Shown here one piece after another: positions 6,940-11,037 of a stretch of 11,037 nucleotides of DNA; within the stretch, counting starts at the first letter, position 1, and each line of letters starts with the position of its first letter. This DNA is from an uncultured Arsenicibacter sp. (GTDB lineage Bacteria; Bacteroidota; Bacteroidia; Cytophagales; Spirosomataceae). Below the pieces are notes generated by a model. The model was not told the DNA's origin and ran no database searches. It saw nothing but the letters and a program-made list of their open reading frames with translations. The stretch spans positions 1-11,037 of the forward strand of contig NZ_CAMFHL010000252.1 of NCBI RefSeq assembly GCF_945952095.1, written 5' to 3'. Both the position numbers and the translations under genes were made by a program.

Positions 6940-7242
6940 CTATTCAGCAGCTACGCCTGATTTTACACTTGATTTCACTTGCTCTACGAAAACCTTAGCC
7001 GGCTTGAAGCTCGGGATAAAGTGCTCGTCGATAACCATAGCCGTATTTTTTGAGATATTCCGGGCTACCTTCTTAGCTCTCTTCTTGTTAATGAAGCTGC
7101 CAAACCCTCTCACATAAATCGGCTCCTCTTTGGCCAGCGACTCTTTTACTACCGTAAAAAACGACTCTAAAGTATGTGCTACTTCAGCTTTGTCAATTCC
7201 GGTTTTTTCGGCAATTTCTGCGATTACGTCTGCTTTCGTCAC
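6940..7242 (-). CDS. HU/IHF-family DNA-binding protein
   Basis: A 100-residue nucleoid-associated protein that bends or wraps DNA as a dimer. The N-terminal helical part (M-T-K-A-D-V-I-A-E-I) is followed by the family hallmark R-G-F-G-S-F (45-50), then the basic beta-arm (about 53-83). The arm contains R61-N62-I63 where typical HU/IHF proteins have R-N-P, so the intercalating proline at position 63 is replaced by isoleucine. A short Ala/Lys tail follows. The start is GTG (7240-7242), since an in-frame TAG lies three codons upstream. It is divergent from mutY and probably heads the leftward transcription unit. It resembles the HU-type proteins placed next to mutY in other Bacteroidota. HU and IHF subunits cannot be told apart with confidence here. 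Confidence 0.93.
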   Translation of the reverse strand: MTKADVIAEIAEKTGIDKAEVAHTLESFFTVVKESLAKEEPIYVRGFGSFINKKRAKKVARNISKNTAMVIDEHFIPSFKPAKVFVEQVKSSVKSGVAAE

Positions 7243-7304
7243 GACTTTCTAAAACTTTAACGTTTATTGTGTTGTTGAAAAATCAGGTGTCAAAAATGGG
7301 AGTA

Positions 7305-7312
7305 CAAAGGTA
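7305..7312 (-). promoter_or_regulatory. Probable HU-gene promoter, -7 element
   Basis: The minus strand reads TACCTTTG from 7312 to 7305, an exact match to the Bacteroidota -7 consensus TAnnTTTG. It lies 63 bases upstream of the HU GTG start, giving a leader of roughly 55 bases. The -33 region is A/T-rich but lacks an exact TTG at the usual distance. The octamer is identical to the one before dnaG. Confidence 0.5.
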
Positions 7313-7383
7313 TGGCTTTCCATTAGAAATTAAAAGTAAGGCTTTCGTGTTTTTCCGTCTTAAATCACATTTTTTATTTTATT

Positions 7384-8499
7384 TTGGATTGGCAATCAGA
7401 CAATAAACCCAACGCGGTAACCGTTCAAGACACTTTTGCGCCCATCCTGGAGGCATGGTACGAACGGCATAAACGAAATCTTCCCTGGCGGCATACCCGT
7501 GACCCCTATGCGATCTGGCTTTCTGAGGTAATTCTGCAACAAACCCGTGTTGCTCAGGGACTTCCGTATTACGAACGTTTTCTGAACGCCTATCCGCACG
7601 TGCAGGCAATGGCCGATGCCGATGAACGGGATATTTTACGGCTCTGGCAGGGTCTGGGCTATTACTCCCGGGCCCGCAACATGCACCGGACTGCCCGGCA
7701 GATTACTAGCGAACGGGCCGGTAAGTTCCCGGAGACCTATCACGAACTGCTGCAGCTGAAGGGTATCGGTACCTATACAGCAGCCGCTATTGCTTCCTTT
7801 GCTTTTGGTGAGCGCGTGGCCGTCGTTGACGGGAACGTATACCGCGTACTGGCCCGTGTTTTCGGCCTTGAGGACGACATTACCACCACTACAGCCAAAA
7901 AGACCTTTGCCGGTCTGGCGCAGCAACTGATCCGGACCGCAACCGATCCGGCAACCTATAATCAGGCCATTATGGAGTTCGGGGCCATTCAGTGCACGCC
8001 GGTTGCACCCGACTGCCTGCTGTGTCCGGTCCATGCGCATTGTGTGGCTTTCCAGACGGGCCGGCAGCACCTGTTACCCGTCAAAAGCAAGAAAGCACCC
8101 GTCCGCGAACGCTATTTTAACTATATCGTACTGACAAGACAGCATCCGGAACATGGTCTGCAACTGGCGATGCGGGAACGCACCGGCCGCGATGTCTGGC
8201 AGAATCTGTATGACTTCTACCTGATTGAGACCGATGAACCGAAAGAAAGCTGGCAAACGCTCAGCCTGCCTGAAAATTTGTCATTAATGCTGCCAATTTC
8301 TGCGCCGAAAGCCGGTCCGGTAAAGCTGGTACAACTTTTGTCGCATCAACGCATCAAAGGAACGTTCTATCAGGTGATGGTACCCTATGCAGGCTCAGAT
8401 ACGCTTCCTGACGGTTTTTCGTGGCTTACAGCAGCCGGCGCCGAACAGGTTCCGAAACCGGTTCTGATCACGAATTATCTTCAGAATCAGCTTGGATAA
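7384..8499 (+). CDS. mutY: A/G-specific adenine DNA glycosylase MutY
   Basis: Base-excision repair enzyme that removes adenine mispaired with 8-oxoguanine; 371 residues. The catalytic domain shows W-L-S-E48-V-I-L-Q-Q-T, with the catalytic Glu. The helix-hairpin-helix L-K-G-I-G-T-Y-T-A spans 125-133. V-V-D149-G-N-V holds the conserved Asp. An iron-sulfur cluster motif C204-x6-C211-x2-C214-x5-C220 follows. The C-terminal NUDIX-like domain (about 240-371), which recognises 8-oxoG, includes L-S-H321-Q-R, matching the conserved F-S-H loop of MutY. No ATG or GTG exists between the upstream in-frame TAG (7324) and the catalytic domain, so TTG at 7384 is the best start; A/T-rich sequence precedes it. 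The gene is divergent from HU, with ssb downstream. No exact promoter match was found for it. Confidence 0.96.
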   Translation: MDWQSDNKPNAVTVQDTFAPILEAWYERHKRNLPWRHTRDPYAIWLSEVILQQTRVAQGLPYYERFLNAYPHVQAMADADERDILRLWQGLGYYSRARNMHRTARQITSERAGKFPETYHELLQLKGIGTYTAAAIASFAFGERVAVVDGNVYRVLARVFGLEDDITTTTAKKTFAGLAQQLIRTATDPATYNQAIMEFGAIQCTPVAPDCLLCPVHAHCVAFQTGRQHLLPVKSKKAPVRERYFNYIVLTRQHPEHGLQLAMRERTGRDVWQNLYDFYLIETDEPKESWQTLSLPENLSLMLPISAPKAGPVKLVQLLSHQRIKGTFYQVMVPYAGSDTLPDGFSWLTAAGAEQVPKPVLITNYLQNQLG

Positions 8500-8522
8500 G
8501 TCGTTTTTCCGGCGTATCTTTA
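8492..8522 (+). promoter_or_regulatory. Possible ssb promoter
   Basis: TATCTTTA at 8515-8522 differs by one base from the TAnnTTTG -7 consensus, and a TTG lies 20 bases before it (8492-8494). It overlaps the end of mutY and would start transcription close to 8529, about 45 bases before the ssb ATG. A promoter of its own would be reasonable for an abundant protein such as SSB, but the match is imperfect. Confidence 0.3.
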
Positions 8523-8528
8523 ATCTCT

Positions 8529-8547
8529 CTGTGCCACACAGTTTTTT
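8529..8547 (+). terminator. Possible weak terminator or leader hairpin after mutY
   Basis: CTGTG (8529-8533) and CACAG (8537-8541) can form a 5-bp stem with a three-base loop, followed immediately by six T residues (8542-8547). The order is right for an intrinsic terminator, but the stem is short. It lies between mutY (end 8499) and ssb (start 8574), so it could end mutY transcription or attenuate ssb. Confidence 0.4.
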
Positions 8548-8573
8548 CATATATTAACGACAAGACAACAGAT

Positions 8574-9086
8574 ATGGCTGGTGTTAACAAAGTAATTTTA
8601 ATCGGTAACCTGGGAAGTGATCCGGAGATCCGCTATCTTGACGGAGGCTCAACGGTTGCCCGTTTCAACATTGCAACCACTGAAGCGTATACCAACCGTA
8701 ACGGTGAGCGCGTGGAGCAAACCGAATGGCACCGTGTTGAATTATGGGATAATCTGGCGAAAATCGCCGAACAGTACCTGCGGAAAGGCCACCAGGTATA
8801 TATCGAAGGAAAACTGCGCAGCGAAACCTGGCAGGATAAGGATGGCGTGCAGCGTACCGGCGTACGGGTACGGGGAACGGGTATGACCCTGCTCCGGAAC
8901 CCGGCCGAAGGCGGCGATTCAGCAGGACCTGCGTATTCGGCGCAACCTGCGGCAGCCAGTCAGAGCCAGCCGGCAGCACCGGCTAACCGCCCCGCTCCGG
9001 CACCATCACCGGCTCCGGCCCCCAGAAGGCAGCCGGAACCCGTACCGTTTGAAAGTAACGGAGGAGACGATGATCTCCCCTTCTAA
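8574..9086 (+). CDS. ssb: Single-stranded DNA-binding protein SSB
   Basis: A 170-residue protein that coats single-stranded DNA during replication, repair and recombination and recruits partner enzymes. The N-terminal OB-fold (about 1-110) begins M-A-G-V-N-K-V-I-L-I-G-N-L-G and contains the T-E-W-H-R-V and Y-I-E-G-K-L-R-S-E motifs typical of SSB. A disordered Pro/Ala/Gln-rich linker (about 113-160) follows. The protein ends in the acidic tip D-D-D-L-P-F, the docking site for primase, helicases and repair proteins. The ATG at 8574 was chosen because it gives the standard SSB N-terminus; the frame stays open upstream into mutY, but that extension is not SSB-like. It follows mutY by 74 bases and precedes gldE by 104 bases. 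Confidence 0.97.
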   Translation: MAGVNKVILIGNLGSDPEIRYLDGGSTVARFNIATTEAYTNRNGERVEQTEWHRVELWDNLAKIAEQYLRKGHQVYIEGKLRSETWQDKDGVQRTGVRVRGTGMTLLRNPAEGGDSAGPAYSAQPAAASQSQPAAPANRPAPAPSPAPAPRRQPEPVPFESNGGDDDLPF

Positions 9087-9096
9087 ACCAGTACCT

Positions 9097-9156
9097 GCCC
9101 CGGTCCAGACCGTCTGATCCTTTCGGATATCCTGATCAGTCTGCCTGTACCGGGGC
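9097..9156. other. Imperfect long hairpin in the ssb-gldE gap
   Basis: GCCCCGGT (9097-9104) pairs perfectly with ACCGGGGC (9149-9156). Inside it, CAGAC (9106-9110) can pair with GTCTG (9139-9143), and ATCC/GGAT (9117-9120/9125-9128) forms a small apical hairpin. No T-run follows on the plus strand, so it is not a classical intrinsic terminator. It may be a structured intercistronic RNA. No promoter-like octamer is visible between it and gldE, which favours cotranscription of ssb and gldE. Confidence 0.5.
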
Positions 9157-9190
9157 GACCCGAACATAGTGTGAACCAAATACAACCTGA

Positions 9191-10558
9191 ATGGATCCGG
9201 GAGACCCGTCGATACGACAGGTGTTGCCAGCGGCTGACGCCGGCTGGAGCACCTATATAAATGATTATGGCCCCTTTGCGGCCCTGCTGCTATTGCTATT
9301 GGTGCTGGCCAGTTTAGCCTCAGCCACCGAAGCTGCCTTTTTTACCCTCACGCCCGAACACCGTACCAGCTGCCGGGAAAGCAATGATCCCGCTGATAAA
9401 CGGATTGCCTCCCTGCTCGAACGCCCGCGACGACTACTGGCTTCTCTGGTCATTCTCAACAATGTCTTCAATATCGCGATTGTCGTCATCGTTACCTACC
9501 TCACCTGGAATACCGCCCAGCACCTGAACGCATCAGGCTGGTGGCTTATCAGCGGCACCCTGCTGACTACACTGGCTATTGTTCTCTTCGGCGAGATTAT
9601 CCCGAAGCTCTATGCCAGCCAGAACAATATCACCGTTGCCCGCCGCACAGCCCCCCTTGCCCGACTGGCACTCTTTCTCTTCAAACCGTTTTCGATCATG
9701 CTGGTGAACCTGAGTAACCAGATTGATAAACGCATCCAGCGTCGTGGTTACCGGGTCTCGGTCGAAGAACTGAATCAGGCCGTTGATCTGGCCGGCAGCG
9801 ACTCCACCGCCGAGGAGCGCGAGATCATTAAAGGTATTGTCAATTTCAGTAACCTGACCGCACGGCAGGTTATGCGCTCACGGGTCGATATTTCGGCGGT
9901 CGACATGGAATCGTCCTTTATGGAACTGATGGAGCGGATTAACCTGTCGGGCTACTCCCGCATTCCCGTTTTTAAGGAAAGCATTGATCAGGTAGAAGGT
10001 ATTCTTTACATAAAAGACCTGCTTCCGCACCTGAATGCCGGCGCCGATTTTGCATGGCAACCGCTGATCCGCCCTGCCTTTTTTATTCCCGAACAAAAGA
10101 AAGTCGATGACCTGTTACAGGATTTCCAGAAGAAACGGATACATCTGGCCATCGTGGTCGATGAATATGGGGGAACACGGGGACTGGTAACGCTGGAAGA
10201 TATTATTGAGGAAATCCTGGGCGATATCAACGACGAGTTCGACGACGAAGAACTGGCAACGTTCCGGCGGATCGATCCGGATACGTTTATCTTTGAAGGC
10301 AAAACGGCCCTGCCGGATGTTTGCCGGGTGCTTGACATTGACCTCTCGCTTTTCGATGATATCCGTGAAGGCAGTGAATCACTGGGCGGTTTATTACTGG
10401 CCCTGTTCAATCATCTGCCCGGTGCAGGCGAAGAAATAAGCACACAGGGACTTACGTTCCACGTACTGTCTGCGGATCACAAACGTATCGGTGAGGTCAG
10501 GATTACGCGTCATGCTGAGCAGGAAAAGCCGGAATCTGTCAGCGCAAGAGAAGAATAA
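9191..10558 (+). CDS. gldE: GldE-type membrane protein with CNNM (DUF21), CBS pair and CorC/HlyC domains
   Basis: A 455-residue inner-membrane protein. The DUF21/CNNM domain has hydrophobic segments near 28-50, 84-105, 117-137 and 153-172, and includes the family motif F-G-E-I-I-P-K at 133-139. Two CBS motifs follow: about 225-280 (with V-M-R-S-R and G-Y-S-R-I-P-V) and about 291-345 (with I-V-V-D-E-Y-G-G-T-R-G-L-V-T-L-E-D). The C-terminal CorC/HlyC transporter-associated domain spans about 360-440. Family relatives include Mg2+ efflux or resistance proteins (CorC, CNNM). In gliding Bacteroidota the homologue next to mutY and ssb is GldE, named for its role in gliding motility. Position directly after mutY-ssb supports the GldE assignment. 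The molecular activity, possibly cation transport or sensing, is inferred. The gldD gene, usually adjacent in flavobacteria, is not the next gene here. Confidence 0.85.
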   Translation: MDPGDPSIRQVLPAADAGWSTYINDYGPFAALLLLLLVLASLASATEAAFFTLTPEHRTSCRESNDPADKRIASLLERPRRLLASLVILNNVFNIAIVVIVTYLTWNTAQHLNASGWWLISGTLLTTLAIVLFGEIIPKLYASQNNITVARRTAPLARLALFLFKPFSIMLVNLSNQIDKRIQRRGYRVSVEELNQAVDLAGSDSTAEEREIIKGIVNFSNLTARQVMRSRVDISAVDMESSFMELMERINLSGYSRIPVFKESIDQVEGILYIKDLLPHLNAGADFAWQPLIRPAFFIPEQKKVDDLLQDFQKKRIHLAIVVDEYGGTRGLVTLEDIIEEILGDINDEFDDEELATFRRIDPDTFIFEGKTALPDVCRVLDIDLSLFDDIREGSESLGGLLLALFNHLPGAGEEISTQGLTFHVLSADHKRIGEVRITRHAEQEKPESVSAREE

Positions 10559-10670
10559 GGAGCGAAAGCGAAACCGTTGGCTAGATAATCGATCTGGTCA
10601 ATACATTTCGCATAGACAGCTTTTCATCTTTTTGATAATTTGGGGGCAGTAACCTTTATAAATCAAGAAG

Positions 10671-11037
10671 ATGAGTCTGACAGCTACTCTGAAAACGGCA
10701 ATCAAGAGCGTGCTTCGCCCTGATCCTAAGCCAATTACTGACTTTGAATACCGCACCCTGCCCTGGATTGATAAAAAGGATGCCGATATAAACGCCTTCC
10801 TGAAGCAGTATAGCCGCACGGATGATTTTCCGTACGACCTGCGGGAGAAGCTGGAATTCTGGCAGAAAAACGGCTATGTTATTCTTGAAAAAGCCATTCC
10901 GGAAGCCTGGCTGGATATGCTCTGGAGCGAGGTTGACGAAGTCTTTACCAACAATGACAAATACTCCCTCAAAATCCAGGTTGATTTACCGGAGTACTCA
11001 GGACGTGCCGTACAGCTTGCCAAAGACCTGCCTCAGC
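10671..11037 (+). CDS. Probable phytanoyl-CoA dioxygenase (PhyH)-family protein, 5' part only
   Basis: The frame opens at ATG 10671 and stays open for 122 codons to the end of the window. The visible part is soluble with no signal peptide. It contains F-W-Q-K-N-G-Y-V-I-L-E-K-A-I-P followed by an amphipathic helix (W-L-D-M-L-W-S-E-V-D-E-V-F). That arrangement, a helix then an N-G-Y-V-I strand then a helix, is the usual start of PhyH-family Fe(II)/2-oxoglutarate-dependent oxygenases. The diagnostic H-x-D...H iron site and the 2-oxoglutarate Arg would lie beyond the window, so the family call is tentative. The gene begins 112 bases after gldE on the same strand. The gap shows only a weak promoter-like element (TTTG at 10631-10634 and AACCTTTA at 10651-10658) and no terminator. 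Confidence 0.6.
   Translation, partial: MSLTATLKTAIKSVLRPDPKPITDFEYRTLPWIDKKDADINAFLKQYSRTDDFPYDLREKLEFWQKNGYVILEKAIPEAWLDMLWSEVDEVFTNNDKYSLKIQVDLPEYSGRAVQLAKDLPQ

Noticed and set aside
8421..8573. Extension of the SSB frame upstream to 8421
   Set aside because: It overlaps the mutY C-terminus, and the added peptide is unlike SSB, while M-A-G-V-N-K-V-I-L at 8574 is the standard SSB start.
10598..10819. 73-codon leftward frame over the gldE-PhyH gap
   Set aside because: It overlaps the start of the rightward PhyH-like gene, whose N-terminus looks like a real folded domain; the antisense peptide has no features.
1..11037. CRISPR array, insertion sequence, tRNA or defence system
   Set aside because: No regular direct repeats, transposase, integrase, tRNA-like fold or defence gene was seen; the content is housekeeping genes in a familiar Bacteroidota order.

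Overview
The window reads as an ordinary chromosomal stretch of a Bacteroidota bacterium, most likely Cytophagales of the Spirosoma type. This rests on the Bacteroidota gene order HU / mutY / ssb / gldE, an RNase G-type enzyme with a tiny Arg/Lys-rich ribosomal-type protein next to it, -7 elements of the form TAnnTTTG, and the near absence of Shine-Dalgarno sequences. The genus is an inference from protein style and moderate G+C. No mobile element, CRISPR array, tRNA or rRNA was seen, and no gene-free stretch exceeds 300 bases. The longest is about 250 bases, between the lipoprotein gene and dnaG.

Left part (1-4030): the last codons of lgt (lipoprotein maturation) run rightward into a long bidirectional hairpin. 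A leftward gene for a lipoprotein of the vanadium haloperoxidase / PAP2 superfamily converges on it. It is divergent from dnaG (primase), which ends at a strong GC-rich bidirectional terminator shared with the convergent RNase gene.

Middle (4039-7242): a leftward block, in transcription order HU-family protein, membrane-anchored TPR protein, a 29-residue AURKAIP1/COX24-type basic protein, then RNase E/G. Tandem hairpins, the second a canonical intrinsic terminator, lie between the 29-residue gene and the RNase gene. RNase expression may therefore depend on readthrough.

Right part (7384-11037): a rightward block divergent from HU: mutY (A:8-oxoG repair), ssb (single-strand binding), gldE (CNNM/CBS membrane protein linked to gliding), then the 5' end of a probable phytanoyl-CoA dioxygenase-family gene that runs off the window.

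The theme is DNA replication and repair (dnaG, mutY, ssb, HU), RNA turnover (RNase G) and envelope biology (lgt, lipoprotein, gldE). I found no convincing undescribed multi-gene system. The points worth a second look are the small ribosomal-type gene, the leader/terminator architecture before the RNase gene, several non-ATG starts, an HU protein lacking the usual arm proline, and the absence of gldD directly after gldE.
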